The notes under the pieces are model-generated. The model made no database searches. It saw only the letters and a list, made by a program, of their open reading frames with translations, and had not been told where the DNA came from. A DNA stretch of 64,000 bases. Source: Paenibacillus paridis. GTDB lineage: Bacteria > Bacillota > Bacilli > Paenibacillales > Paenibacillaceae. Where the stretch lies: contig NZ_VCIX01000092.1 of NCBI RefSeq assembly GCF_006345825.1, positions 1,798,001 to 1,862,000 of the forward strand, in the 5' to 3' direction. Shown here piece after piece: positions 7,799-16,648 of the stretch (its first letter is position 1; the number at the start of each line of letters is the position of its first letter). The position numbers and the translations under genes are program-made.

Positions 7799-8836
7799 TT
7801 AAAAAACACGTTTTTGAGAATTAAGCAATTCTGAAAGGAAAGCAAGCGCGAGGCCTTGGCCCCAGCCTTGTACCCGTTTATGCGCCACGTCCTTGTACCC
7901 TTGCTGATCGTTCATCACAGCCGTTCCTGCAGATACGTTAAGTACAGAACCATCTTCCGTAATCTGACTTAAAATACCGTCAATGGACCGTTGGATGTAT
8001 TTGTTATATAAGGAACCGAATGCGAACAATCCAGTAGCAATACCCGCTGAGCCCGAAGTTTCATGGTATGAACCATCATCATTCAGCACCGTATGCCATA
8101 AGCCGTTATCCACTTGCAGGCGGACGAGCGTGCTCAACTGATCGCGCATCGAGCCTTCAATCATCATAAAGGAAGGATGCTGAACGGCAATGTGCGGCAG
8201 CGCTTTCGCCATCGTTAATGCTGCCCAGGAGTTGCCACGAGCCCAGAAAATCGAAGACATATGGTTTTGGGCAATATTGTCCCAACCGTGATAGTACAAA
8301 TTCGTAACCTGATCCTGCAGAAAATGCTCATGGCCATGATATTGCTTCAGGCCATCTTCCAAATAATCCTCACGTCCTAGCAAATGCCCCATTCTGACCA
8401 GGAAATAACCTGCCATCATCATCGTATCTACCCAAGCCTGCTCCGGGAAATTGTAGGTCTCCGAATTTACGGTATGCTGGAAAACGCCATCTGCAAAGCG
8501 AACGGCATCATGCTTTAAGTATTCTGCCATCTGGGTGGCAACGTTTAAATATTTTTCTTCATCAGTAGCTTTATAGAGCGAGATTAGAGCGTGGCCAATG
8601 GAAACGCCATTCACGGATAGCTTAGGAAGACCGTCCTCCAGCTTCTCATCTACCCACTCCTGCAGCAGCTTGATGTAACGTTCGTTGCCCGTGGCTTCAT
8701 AGGCTTCCGCGACACCATAGAAAGCGACTCCTCCCGGCCAATCCCAGCTAAAATCCATTCTAAACGTTCGGTCTACAACACGGTCAATTACCTCTCGAAT
8801 GTGATTATCGTCAAATTGAAGCTGAGGCATTTCCAT
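7799..8836 (-). CDS. yesR: GH105 unsaturated rhamnogalacturonyl hydrolase (YesR-like)
   Basis: A 345-residue enzyme close in length to B. subtilis YesR (about 344). No signal peptide, so it acts in the cytoplasm on imported oligosaccharides. The sequence has the alpha/alpha-barrel repeats of the GH88/GH105 clan (FYGVAEAYEATGNERY, HALISLYKATDEEKY), a conserved WVDTMMMAGYFLVRMG segment carrying a probable catalytic Asp, and the glycine-rich end SAGTAVMNDQQGYKDV..RVQGWGQGLALAFL. Family members remove the unsaturated galacturonyl residue from rhamnogalacturonan I fragments made by lyases. It is the last gene of the yesOPQR transcription unit and sits 28 bases after yesQ, with GGAGAGG before its ATG. 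The context strongly supports the substrate class. Confidence 0.9.
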   Translation of the reverse strand: MEMPQLQFDDNHIREVIDRVVDRTFRMDFSWDWPGGVAFYGVAEAYEATGNERYIKLLQEWVDEKLEDGLPKLSVNGVSIGHALISLYKATDEEKYLNVATQMAEYLKHDAVRFADGVFQHTVNSETYNFPEQAWVDTMMMAGYFLVRMGHLLGREDYLEDGLKQYHGHEHFLQDQVTNLYYHGWDNIAQNHMSSIFWARGNSWAALTMAKALPHIAVQHPSFMMIEGSMRDQLSTLVRLQVDNGLWHTVLNDDGSYHETSGSAGIATGLFAFGSLYNKYIQRSIDGILSQITEDGSVLNVSAGTAVMNDQQGYKDVAHKRVQGWGQGLALAFLSELLNSQKRVF

Positions 8837-8864
8837 CTTCCTCTCCTATTCTTCTGCTCATTTT

Positions 8865-9701
8865 CTATTTCAAACCGCTTGTGCTAATCCCTTCAACGAT
8901 GTACTTCTGAAAGGCGAAAAATATAGCCAGAACCGGAATCAAGCTCACAATGGACATCGCGAACATGGCGCCCCAATTGGATACCGTATCACTGTCCAAG
9001 AACATTTTCAGTCCCATAGATACCGGATACAAGCTTGGGCGGTTCAAGTAAAGAACCGGGCCGAGCAAGTCTTCCCAGCGCCAGTAGAAAGAGAAAATCG
9101 ATGCCGTAGCAAGTGCCGGTACAACGAGTGGCAAAATGATTCGGAAAAATAATCGAAACTTCCCGCAGCCGTCAATGGTGGCTGCCTCATCAAGCTCATT
9201 AGGAATCGTCCGGATAAACTGAATGAGCAAGAAGATAAAAAACGGAATGCCAAAATATTGCGGAATGACGATCGGTTTAATGGAATTAAGCCAGTGCAGC
9301 TTGGCAAACAAAATATACTGCGGCACAAGCACAACGTCATGCGGCAGCATGAGCGTAACCATCATAATACCGAACCAGAAAGTTTTGCCTGTGAAGTTAA
9401 GACGTGCAAAGCCAAAAGCGATAAATGCCGATGAGAGCACGGCGCCAATCGTTGAGATGATAACGATTTCAAGGGAGTTCATAATGAAATTGCCGAACGA
9501 CTGTCCAGCGATGCCGATCCAGCCAATCCGGTAATTATCCCAAATCCATGGCTGAGGAATGAGGGAATCCGCTGTTGCAAAAATTAGGTTGCTTTGCTTG
9601 AACGAGCTCATGAGCAGCCATAACACGGGATATACCATTACAAGAGCAAGCGCAGCAACGAAGATATGGTAGATAGGCCACTTCAATTTTTTCAAGATCA
9701 T
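8865..9701 (-). CDS. yesQ: Carbohydrate ABC transporter permease (YesQ-like)
   Basis: The start is taken at the ATG at 9701, two bases after the yesP stop; the frame stays open further up but overlaps yesP. This gives 278 residues with six predicted membrane segments (first at about 12-32, last near the C terminus). The EAA loop that docks on the ATPase is seen as ELDEAATIDGCGKFRLFFRIILP. It is one of two inner permeases of a CUT1 family sugar importer; with yesP and lipoprotein yesO it should import rhamnogalacturonan fragments. No ATPase gene is in the cluster, as in the B. subtilis yes operon, where a shared ATPase such as MsmX serves several importers. Confidence 0.9.
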   Translation of the reverse strand: MILKKLKWPIYHIFVAALALVMVYPVLWLLMSSFKQSNLIFATADSLIPQPWIWDNYRIGWIGIAGQSFGNFIMNSLEIVIISTIGAVLSSAFIAFGFARLNFTGKTFWFGIMMVTLMLPHDVVLVPQYILFAKLHWLNSIKPIVIPQYFGIPFFIFLLIQFIRTIPNELDEAATIDGCGKFRLFFRIILPLVVPALATASIFSFYWRWEDLLGPVLYLNRPSLYPVSMGLKMFLDSDTVSNWGAMFAMSIVSLIPVLAIFFAFQKYIVEGISTSGLK

Positions 9702-9703
9702 GA

Positions 9704-10603
9704 TTAATGGCCACCTTTCGATTCGTAATGTACCCATTTTTTGGAGGTGTAGAACAAAATTCCTGTCAAAATGGCAATGATGATCAGCATAACCCAAGCC
9801 ATTGCTGAAGCGTAGCCCATGTCAAAGTAGACGAACGCCTGACGGAACAAATAAAGCGAGTAAAGCAGCGTGCCGTCCAAGGGACCGCCCTCCCCTTTGG
9901 AAATAATATAAGCGGGAACAAAGGTCATGAATGCGCCAATCGTCTGCATAATCGTGTTGAACAAAATAATTGGACTCAGCATCGGAATCGTAATTTTGAA
10001 GAAACGAATAATCGGTCCTGCTCCGTCAACATTTGATGCTTCATACAATTCCGGCGGAATGTTCTTTAGGCCAGCAAGGAAAATCAGCATAGAAGATCCA
10101 AATTGCCATACCGACAACGTAATGAGCATCCAAAGTGCAGCTGCAGGCTCAGCAAACCATCTCACGCTATCTAAACCGAGTGCATTCAGAAAAATGTTTA
10201 TGACTCCTTCGTCACCGTAAAGGTTCCGCCACATGATTGATACTGCGACGCTGCCGCCAATGATAGAAGGAAGATAATAAACGGTCCGATATAACCCGAT
10301 TGCTTTCGAAGCTGTATTTAAGATCATGGCGATAAATAAGGCAAAAGCCAAGCGAAGCGGAACCCCGATAAACACGTACAAGAAGGTTACTTTGAGTGAC
10401 GCCCAAAATTTCGAGTCATCCGTAAACATCGTCGAGTAATTCTCTAATCCGATAAAGGATGGTGTCGACAAAAGGTCATAATCGGTGACCGAGAAATACA
10501 ACGATGCCACAGCCGGAACCAAGGTGAATAACAAAAATCCGATGACAAAAGGTCCGATAAACGTGTAGCCAATTAAGTTGTTTTTAAGTGATAGCGATTT
10601 CAT
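9704..10603 (-). CDS. yesP: Carbohydrate ABC transporter permease (YesP-like)
   Basis: ATG at 10603 with AGGAG about 9 bases upstream; a TTG three codons earlier overlaps that site, so I prefer the ATG. This gives 299 residues and six membrane segments starting with YTFIGPFVIGFLLFTLVP. The EAA motif is at about residues 196-215 (ELYEASNVDGAGPIIRFFKI). The MalF-like partner permease of yesQ; together they form the channel of a CUT1 importer. It lies directly after a terminator hairpin that separates it from yesO, so its expression should be lower than that of the binding protein. Confidence 0.9.
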   Translation of the reverse strand: MKSLSLKNNLIGYTFIGPFVIGFLLFTLVPAVASLYFSVTDYDLLSTPSFIGLENYSTMFTDDSKFWASLKVTFLYVFIGVPLRLAFALFIAMILNTASKAIGLYRTVYYLPSIIGGSVAVSIMWRNLYGDEGVINIFLNALGLDSVRWFAEPAAALWMLITLSVWQFGSSMLIFLAGLKNIPPELYEASNVDGAGPIIRFFKITIPMLSPIILFNTIMQTIGAFMTFVPAYIISKGEGGPLDGTLLYSLYLFRQAFVYFDMGYASAMAWVMLIIIAILTGILFYTSKKWVHYESKGGH

Positions 10604-10650
10604 CTTATCCAACTCCTATACGAAGTCTAGCTTGCTGGTCTCTTTTTAGT

Positions 10651-10686
10651 AAAAAAGCGATGGCCGATCTACCGACCAACCATCGC
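10651..10686 (-). terminator. Partial terminator between yesO and yesP
   Basis: Minus-strand stem GCGATGG...CCATCGC with an inner paired section, followed by six T. Located between the binding-protein gene and the first permease, where a leaky terminator commonly sets a higher level of the binding protein. Confidence 0.75.
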
Positions 10687-10702
10687 ATCTACTCAAACAA
10701 TA

Positions 10703-12040
10703 TTACTTGTTTTTCTTAAGAATGGAGGTTGCTTCGTCTCTGAATTTCTTAGCTGCTTCTTCCGGCTTGATTTTGTTGTAGTTCATTTGCTCAGAAAGGC
10801 TAGTCAAGGATTTGAATACTTCAGCCGAACCGATTGGATCTGCTGGGTCCATTGGGGAGCTGTTAGCTTCTGCCCAAGCAACGTAGTCATACACTTGAAT
10901 TTGCGCTTCTGTTGAAACTTCTTTCAATGCGTCTTTTACTTTAGAGGAAACCGGTACGCCGCGGTCGCCAAGAATCAATTTGTTAGCTTCGATATCATTT
11001 ACGAAGAAGTTGATAAATTTAGCCGCTTCTTCTTTTGCTTTCGAGTGCTCAGAAACGGAGAAGAACATACTTGGTTTCAGGAACAAGCCTTTTTCCATGT
11101 TCGGGCCAGCCATTGGAGCAATTGCAAGCGGGCGGTTAGCTACTTGCTGCAAGCCTACGTATTGGTTAGACCACTGCCATACGCCGATGCCTTGGTTAAG
11201 CACAAGGTGGCTGTCTTCAGCACCTTTAATTTGAGCAAGCACGTCTGGTGATGGTACTGCGCCGTCAATGACGAGCTTAGCTAGCATTCCGAAGAAATCG
11301 GTAAACATTTGATCATCTTCATAGCCAAGACCGTTACCTTCTGCGTTAAACAGGGTTTTGCCTAATGTACGAAGGTAGTAGCCGAAGAATACTTCCGGAC
11401 GCATGCCATTATCGAAGTAAATGCCTGCAGCTTTGGCTTTCTCAGCCATTGCTACGTAATCATCCCAAGTGAAGTTCTCAGGAATGGAATCGATGCCTGC
11501 TTTTTTTAGAAGCGCTGGATCATAGTTGAATCCAAGTGCATTTACGCCAAGGTTCATACCGTAAAGCCCATCGCCCAATTTGCCACCGTCAATCGCGTTT
11601 TGACTAATATCAGAAACGTCAATTTGGTTGCCTAAGTATGGTGTCAAATCAGCCAGTTGTTTTCTTCCAGCATATTGGGAGTAGTTTTGCGTATCGATTT
11701 GAATGATGTCCGGAAGTTCATTTGCAGCTGCTTGCGGAGCAAGCTTTTTCCAATAGTCATCATAATTTGCATATTCCATTTCAATTGTTACATGCGGGTT
11801 TTTGGCTTTGTACATTTCAATAACTTTCATCGTGTAATCGTGACGTGGCTGTCCGCCCCACCAAGCGATGCGTAGAGTAACCGGCTTAGCTTCCGCTGGC
11901 TCTTCTTTCACTTCATTGGTCGTTTTCGGTGTGTTGGTCGCATTTGTTGTCTTGCCGTTGTTTGAGTTTCCGCCGCAAGCGCTTACGAGAACCAGTGCAA
12001 CAGCCATGAGCATTAAAAGCATTTTCTTCGGTGCTTTCAT
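10703..12040 (-). CDS. yesO: Sugar-binding lipoprotein of ABC importer (YesO-like)
   Basis: A 445-residue family 1 extracellular solute-binding protein. The N terminus is a lipoprotein signal peptide: MKAPKK, a hydrophobic stretch, and the lipobox VSAC with Cys at about residue 22, followed by a Ser/Asn/Thr-rich tether. The mature part starts TLRIAWWGGQPRHDYTMKVIEMY, typical of the CUT1 binding-protein fold. It would be anchored to the outer face of the membrane and deliver oligosaccharides to yesP/yesQ. Gene order with the yesMN regulators upstream and yesPQR downstream is the same as in the B. subtilis yes cluster, which supports rhamnogalacturonan oligomers as ligands. Confidence 0.9.
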   Translation of the reverse strand: MKAPKKMLLMLMAVALVLVSACGGNSNNGKTTNATNTPKTTNEVKEEPAEAKPVTLRIAWWGGQPRHDYTMKVIEMYKAKNPHVTIEMEYANYDDYWKKLAPQAAANELPDIIQIDTQNYSQYAGRKQLADLTPYLGNQIDVSDISQNAIDGGKLGDGLYGMNLGVNALGFNYDPALLKKAGIDSIPENFTWDDYVAMAEKAKAAGIYFDNGMRPEVFFGYYLRTLGKTLFNAEGNGLGYEDDQMFTDFFGMLAKLVIDGAVPSPDVLAQIKGAEDSHLVLNQGIGVWQWSNQYVGLQQVANRPLAIAPMAGPNMEKGLFLKPSMFFSVSEHSKAKEEAAKFINFFVNDIEANKLILGDRGVPVSSKVKDALKEVSTEAQIQVYDYVAWAEANSSPMDPADPIGSAEVFKSLTSLSEQMNYNKIKPEEAAKKFRDEATSILKKNK

Positions 12041-12085
12041 TGTGTTACGCCCCTTCCAGACTCTTTAATGTTGTTTACAAGCTTT

Positions 12086-12114
12086 ATTATAGGTCGAATG
12101 TCGAAATGTCGGAA
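12086..12114 (-). promoter_or_regulatory. Likely yesO promoter with CGACAT direct repeats
   Basis: On the minus strand a TATAAT box (12091-12086) lies about 50 bases before the yesO start. Just upstream CGACAT is repeated (CGACATTTCGACATTCGACC), covering the -35 position where the AraC-type regulator YesN would be expected to bind. The link to YesN is inference. Confidence 0.5.
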
Positions 12115-12137
12115 TTAAAAAAACCGCTTTCTTTGTT

Positions 12138-12172
12138 AAAAAAACAGAGGTCGCCATTAAGGCGACCTTTTG
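12138..12172 (-). terminator. Terminator of yesMN
   Basis: Minus-strand hairpin AGGTCGCC-TTAAT-GGCGACCT followed by CTG and seven T. It overlaps the stop codon of yesN and separates the regulator pair from the transport operon. Confidence 0.88.
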
Positions 12173-13713
12173 AAATCCGAAGGGGTAAACCCCGTATGTT
12201 TTTTAAATACCTGGCTGAAATATTGAGGATTATCCCCGAATCCAAATTTCTCGGCGAGCTCAAAAACCTTAACGTCCCCCGTTTTTTCAATTTCCTCCAC
12301 GGCCTTTTCCATTCTCAAGCGGACCACATAATTTGAAAATTTTTCGCCGGTTTCCTTTTTGAATAGCTTTCCTAAATAGTCAGCATTCATATACAAGATC
12401 TCACTTGCTACCCAGTTTAATGACAAGCCCGGGTTAGACAAATGCTCTTCTATGACTTGAATCATCTTATGAATAATGCCGGAATGCTTCTTAATTTGGA
12501 AATGGAAATTGTGCAAGCAAATTTGTTCCGCATTTTCCGTAACGAACTGCTCAATCGTCCGCAAGGTGTAAAATTGATCAAAGCTTGCGATTTTTTTGAG
12601 GTACTCGTTTATCTCCTCCGGTTTACCTTGGCGGACTATCGAGATGTAGAGGGGAATGACATACGATTTAGACAGATGCGTATCCATTCTACTGTCCGCC
12701 AGCAGGCTGAAATAATGCTGAAGCTCCGACTGAACATACGTCCAGTCCCCCGATTTCACATGCATACAAAGCGGCTCTTCATCATAAAAGAATGCCTTTA
12801 TGGATTCATCGTCTTCTCTTTCAACATCCTTTTGCGTTATAATGCTGCCTTCGCCTAAGTAAAACTGGTAATTCAAGCATTCCAGCGTTTCTCGGTACAT
12901 TTTGCGCGCATGGACAATTTGCCTTGGATCGCTGACCGCAACGGTTGCATCGAGCTTGTAGTAGGTAGAAAAGGTTTTCTTAATCTCATTAAGCAATACG
13001 AATAATGACGACGTATCCTCGGTTTCTTTGATGAGCAGCAGTACATGCTTACCGATCGTTGTGCTGAGAAGCACTATGGATTTGCCTAGTACATCCTGAG
13101 CAATGTTTTTGATGGCGAACATATGCTCAAATTCAAACTTCCCTTCAATCTGAAACAACAGCAGCTGTACTTGATCATTTTCCATCGTGATGTGAAACAA
13201 TTCACCGTAATCGTCCCAGTCACGCTTGCCATACGTTTTATTGGTAACAAGCTCCTTTAAGAACTGCTCCTTAGCATGCGGCAGCACTTTAGACAGCTCC
13301 TTCTGGATATTCAGCATAAAGCTCTTCTGCGATTGCTGCTGTTCAAGTTCAGCAATCACTTCAGATAAAGCTTCCGTAATCGAATTTTCATTGCATGGCT
13401 TCAAGAGATAATGTTTGACGCCAAACTGCATGGCTGTTCGCGCAAAATCAAATTCACTAAAGCCCGATAACAATATAAATGCGATATGCGGATATTTCTC
13501 ATGCACCTTCTCCACAAGCTGCAATCCGTTCATGCCTGGCATTTTGATATCGGAAATGACAATATCGGGCACATGGCTTTCAATAAAAGCCAATGCATCT
13601 AGACCATTGCGCGCAGTTCCGGCAAGCTCCGTGTTAGAAGCATTCCAATCTACGGTAAGCGATATGCCCTCAACTATAATCCGCTCGTCGTCAACCAAAA
13701 GCACCTTATACAA
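12157..13713 (-). CDS. yesN: AraC-type response regulator (YesN-like)
   Basis: A 518-residue regulator. The start codon is TTG at 13713, preceded by GAGGG and overlapping the yesM stop by 8 bases. The receiver domain covers about 1-120, with acidic pair VDDERI, phospho-acceptor Asp in VISDIKMPGMNG (about 55) and Lys in YLLKPCNE. A middle section of about 280 residues has no recognised motif. The C-terminal AraC double helix-turn-helix covers about 415-515 (MNADYLGKLFKKETGEKF; FELAEKFGFGDNPQYFSQVF; HTGFTPSDFKR). It should be phosphorylated by YesM and activate the yesO promoter, where CGACAT repeats are seen. Confidence 0.92.
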   Translation of the reverse strand: MYKVLLVDDERIIVEGISLTVDWNASNTELAGTARNGLDALAFIESHVPDIVISDIKMPGMNGLQLVEKVHEKYPHIAFILLSGFSEFDFARTAMQFGVKHYLLKPCNENSITEALSEVIAELEQQQSQKSFMLNIQKELSKVLPHAKEQFLKELVTNKTYGKRDWDDYGELFHITMENDQVQLLLFQIEGKFEFEHMFAIKNIAQDVLGKSIVLLSTTIGKHVLLLIKETEDTSSLFVLLNEIKKTFSTYYKLDATVAVSDPRQIVHARKMYRETLECLNYQFYLGEGSIITQKDVEREDDESIKAFFYDEEPLCMHVKSGDWTYVQSELQHYFSLLADSRMDTHLSKSYVIPLYISIVRQGKPEEINEYLKKIASFDQFYTLRTIEQFVTENAEQICLHNFHFQIKKHSGIIHKMIQVIEEHLSNPGLSLNWVASEILYMNADYLGKLFKKETGEKFSNYVVRLRMEKAVEEIEKTGDVKVFELAEKFGFGDNPQYFSQVFKKHTGFTPSDFKRSP

Positions 13714-15460
13714 TAGAATCCCTCATTTCGAATGGAAGTATCATCATCACCTTCGTGCCTTCGTTTGGCTCGCTTTCAACTGTCAATCCGTAAGACTCTC
13801 CATAGAGAAGCTTGATCCGCTCCTCGATATTTTTCAAGCCCAAGCCGGAGCCCTTTGTTTTCACTTGTCCGCTAAGCAGCTGTGCAACGAATGCCTTTTC
13901 CATGCCGGGTCCGTTATCTTCTACAGAGACATAAAGCAGCTTATCCTCGGTATACGCATGAATTTTTATGCTGCACGTGTCGATCATTTGTTCAAGGCCA
14001 TAATTTATTGCATTCTCGACGAGCGGCTGAAGCGACAGCTTTGGAATGCTGCAATAGAGCAGCTTATCTGCTACATCGACTTGGAAATCAAGGCGCTCCT
14101 CAAACCGGTATTTTTGAATCGTAACATAATGACTAATAATTTCGAGCTCTTTGCTCAGAGGAATCAGCGGTTCTTTCAGGTTGATTGAAGTTCTAAGCAA
14201 GGAGCCTAACGCTTCAACCATTTGCGAAATATGCGTTTGCTTGCTTAGCTTCGCCGACCAGTTGATCGACTCCAAGGTGTTGTACAAAAAATGCGGATTA
14301 ATTTGCGCCTGCAGCGCTTTGAATTCCGTGTCACGAATCGTAAGCTGCTTCACATAGTTCTCGTGTATAAGCTCATTAATCCGTTCAACCATGATGCGGA
14401 AATTACGGTGCATTTGCCCCGCTTCATCCATGGCAAGCGCACGCTCGTTCGGTTCCTCGATATATTCAAAATGGCCCAGCTGGACCCTTTTCATTTTCGC
14501 GTTAAGCCGCTCGATCGGTTCCGTAATTCCTCTCGCAAAAGCGACGGCGATCAGTAGAATGACCACAAACAAAATAGCCAAAATCATCAAAATGGTATTT
14601 TTCACTTTGGCAACGCGGTCGAAAATGTCATCGAACGGAATTAACGTATAATACGTCCAATCCGTGTAGGTGGAAGCGATATAGGTTACAAAGTACTGTT
14701 TTCCTTCATAGCTAATCACTTTGTATCCTTCGCTCCCCGTGAGCTGCGACAAGCTGTCAATCGGAAACGCTGACGCTTCGGGAAATACGGCCTCATTGTT
14801 TTTCATAATAATAAGCTGGGCGTCGTTGCTGTTCATTCCTTTGGCTAAGTCCCGAAACAGCTTGTTCATATCAATTCGCAGCGCTAGCGTTCCGATATAA
14901 TCCAAATTCAGCTGCTCAAATGACCGGACTTCGCGTGCAGCAATTAATGATTTATCGTTACTGTAAGGTGCAATCCACGTATTGCCTCCTTTATTGTCAG
15001 CTGTGAGCTCCTTAAAGGAATTCAAACGGTCTTGATAAACCGTTATGGAATTTGCTCCCACCGCATACTCGTTATCATAAAAATCATATAGTTGGGCTGA
15101 AAGCACGTATTTATCAAGCGCTCCAATGTTCACCATTCTTTCTCTTACCGTCAACTGCACGACATAATTGTCATACTTGGACAAGCCGCTTTTGATTGAA
15201 CGCAAATATTTTTGAATCGTTGTGTCTGTGGCCAGCATGAAAGTAAGTTTTTCCATTTTTTTGAGCTCATTCTCAATGCTAATGGAAGATAAGCTGAGCG
15301 CTTTGGAAGATTGCTTGTAAATCTCCTCATCGTAAAAGTCAAATGCGTACTGTTGAATAATAATGGCGAGTACCGCGACAAACAGCATCACGACTGAGAT
15401 TAGCACAAACATTTTATGCTTGATCCTTAAATTCAGATAAAGCGCTTTCAGATTAAGCAT
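13706..15460 (-). CDS. yesM: Sensor histidine kinase of the LytS/YesM type
   Basis: The start is the ATG at 15460 with GAGGAGG about 8 bases upstream (the frame stays open to 15571 but enters a terminator). This gives 584 residues. TM1 is at about 18-38, a large extracellular sensor domain follows to about residue 280, TM2 is at about 288-310 and HAMP next. The His_kinase domain has the phospho-acceptor His in QINPHFLYNTLESINW, followed by an ATPase domain with LVENAINYGLEQ, DNGPGM and GSGLGLKNIEERIKLLYG. Such kinases partner AraC-type regulators, here YesN, whose gene overlaps the 3' end. In this setting it should sense pectin-derived oligosaccharides outside the cell; the ligand is inferred from context. 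Confidence 0.92.
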   Translation of the reverse strand: MLNLKALYLNLRIKHKMFVLISVVMLFVAVLAIIIQQYAFDFYDEEIYKQSSKALSLSSISIENELKKMEKLTFMLATDTTIQKYLRSIKSGLSKYDNYVVQLTVRERMVNIGALDKYVLSAQLYDFYDNEYAVGANSITVYQDRLNSFKELTADNKGGNTWIAPYSNDKSLIAAREVRSFEQLNLDYIGTLALRIDMNKLFRDLAKGMNSNDAQLIIMKNNEAVFPEASAFPIDSLSQLTGSEGYKVISYEGKQYFVTYIASTYTDWTYYTLIPFDDIFDRVAKVKNTILMILAILFVVILLIAVAFARGITEPIERLNAKMKRVQLGHFEYIEEPNERALAMDEAGQMHRNFRIMVERINELIHENYVKQLTIRDTEFKALQAQINPHFLYNTLESINWSAKLSKQTHISQMVEALGSLLRTSINLKEPLIPLSKELEIISHYVTIQKYRFEERLDFQVDVADKLLYCSIPKLSLQPLVENAINYGLEQMIDTCSIKIHAYTEDKLLYVSVEDNGPGMEKAFVAQLLSGQVKTKGSGLGLKNIEERIKLLYGESYGLTVESEPNEGTKVMMILPFEMRDSIV

Positions 15461-15557
15461 AGACGTTGCCTCCTCGGGCGTTTCCCTGATCAGTTGCTTA
15501 TCCAATATAACAAAACCAGCTGCGCATGGAAAGAAGCGAATAACAGCTGGTGTGGTC

Positions 15558-15597
15558 TCAAAACAAAGCACCCTGCCCTGCGGAGAGGGTGCTTCGT
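15558..15597 (-). terminator. Terminator downstream of the RlmM-like gene
   Basis: Stem AAGCACCCT / AGGGTGCTT with an 11-base loop, T-rich on both sides (TTTGTTTTGA on the minus strand, CGTTTTATTTTTT on the plus strand). It starts one base past the stop of the methyltransferase gene. Confidence 0.85.
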
Positions 15598-15598
15598 T

Positions 15599-16615
15599 TT
15601 ATTTTTTGATGAGGTATAGCGTTATTTCTTCACGGTTGTGGAACAATTGCTTAGCCTTTTGAAGTCTAAATTCTGTAGATAGTCTCGAAATCACATCACG
15701 AATCGTTTGCAGCGGTTTGCGATGCATGAGCTTCACAGTAATTATAGCCGTTCCGCCCTGCGATAACGCCGGTTCCAAATCGAGCACAAGCTTGCACATC
15801 ATCATCGGACTCCAGCTCATATCGCAGACGAGCAAATCAAAGGTTCCAGCTTCAAACTTCACATCAGAAGCATTTCGCTTCAAGTAGGTCAAGGTAGGAT
15901 ATGCCATTAGAGACGGATGAAGCTCCGCGGGATCAATGGCGGTAACGCGTAGTCCACGTTCCAGCAAAAGAGAAGTCCAGCCTCCCGGCGCAGCACCGAT
16001 ATCAATCGCATTCCGGAACTCGGCGTAATTAAGGCCAAATTCCCGCTCTGCCTCGAGCAGCTTGAATTTGGCGCGCGAGACTTGTCCTTCCTCACGCTGA
16101 AAACGCACCGCACCGCCTGGCCAATCCGAGAGCATATCAGGTGGCGCTCCAAAACCGACATAGAGCTGCTCAACCGCTGCATAAATGGCAATGATCACGT
16201 CCGGCTGCTGCACGACCGGTTCCGCATCTAGCTCCTCCAATACAGCATCTAGTACCGCTTTCGTATCAGCAGCAGAATAGACAAAGCCGGACTTTGGCGT
16301 TCTTCTAATATGAACGGCCACCCGTTTATTCTCAAAAGTCATAACGGCATTGCGCACCATGTCGGATAACTGCTCCAAGTCGTTGGCATTACCGGTAATT
16401 TCAATTGTCCGGTCCACCGGCTGCAAATGCCTCAGAAAGATCGGTTCTTGCTGGCGAATCGCTTGTAGCGTCTCTTCCCGCTCAAGCGGACACGACATTA
16501 AGAACACTTCCCCTGCCGCCAACTGCGTAAATGTTACACCCTCAATCAATCTCCGAAGCTCTTCCATTGCATAAGGTGCATAAGTTTGATTAGCCGTTCC
16601 GATCCATTGACTCAC
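15599..16615 (-). CDS. SAM-dependent methyltransferase, RlmM/FtsJ-like
   Basis: About 338 residues from a GTG at 16615 (AAAGAGG upstream); an ATG at 16648 with a weaker AAGG site is also possible. The C-terminal half is an RrmJ/FtsJ-type 2'-O-ribose methyltransferase: SAM loop AIDIGAAPGGWTSLLLERG, acidic AIDPAELHP, Asp in LLVCDMSWSPMMM and Lys in TAIITVKLMHRK, fitting a K-D-K-E catalytic set, with the final ITLYLIKK strand. The N-terminal half resembles the extra domain of RlmM, the 23S rRNA C2498 methyltransferase of E. coli (366 residues). Whether this homologue modifies 23S rRNA is unknown. It appears to be a single-gene unit with its own terminator. Confidence 0.8.
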   Translation of the reverse strand: MSQWIGTANQTYAPYAMEELRRLIEGVTFTQLAAGEVFLMSCPLEREETLQAIRQQEPIFLRHLQPVDRTIEITGNANDLEQLSDMVRNAVMTFENKRVAVHIRRTPKSGFVYSAADTKAVLDAVLEELDAEPVVQQPDVIIAIYAAVEQLYVGFGAPPDMLSDWPGGAVRFQREEGQVSRAKFKLLEAEREFGLNYAEFRNAIDIGAAPGGWTSLLLERGLRVTAIDPAELHPSLMAYPTLTYLKRNASDVKFEAGTFDLLVCDMSWSPMMMCKLVLDLEPALSQGGTAIITVKLMHRKPLQTIRDVISRLSTEFRLQKAKQLFHNREEITLYLIKK

Positions 16616-16648
16616 TAGTATAAACCTCTTTCGTATGTGAATTACCAT

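Noticed and set aside
12071..12080. Catabolite repression (cre) site near the yesO promoter (TTGTAAACAA)
   Set aside because: Only a partial match to TGWAANCGNTNWCA; not enough to call.
15461..15571. Longer N terminus for YesM (start at 15571)
   Set aside because: It would begin inside the terminator of the upstream gene; ATG at 15460 has GAGGAGG and gives the expected short cytosolic start before TM1.
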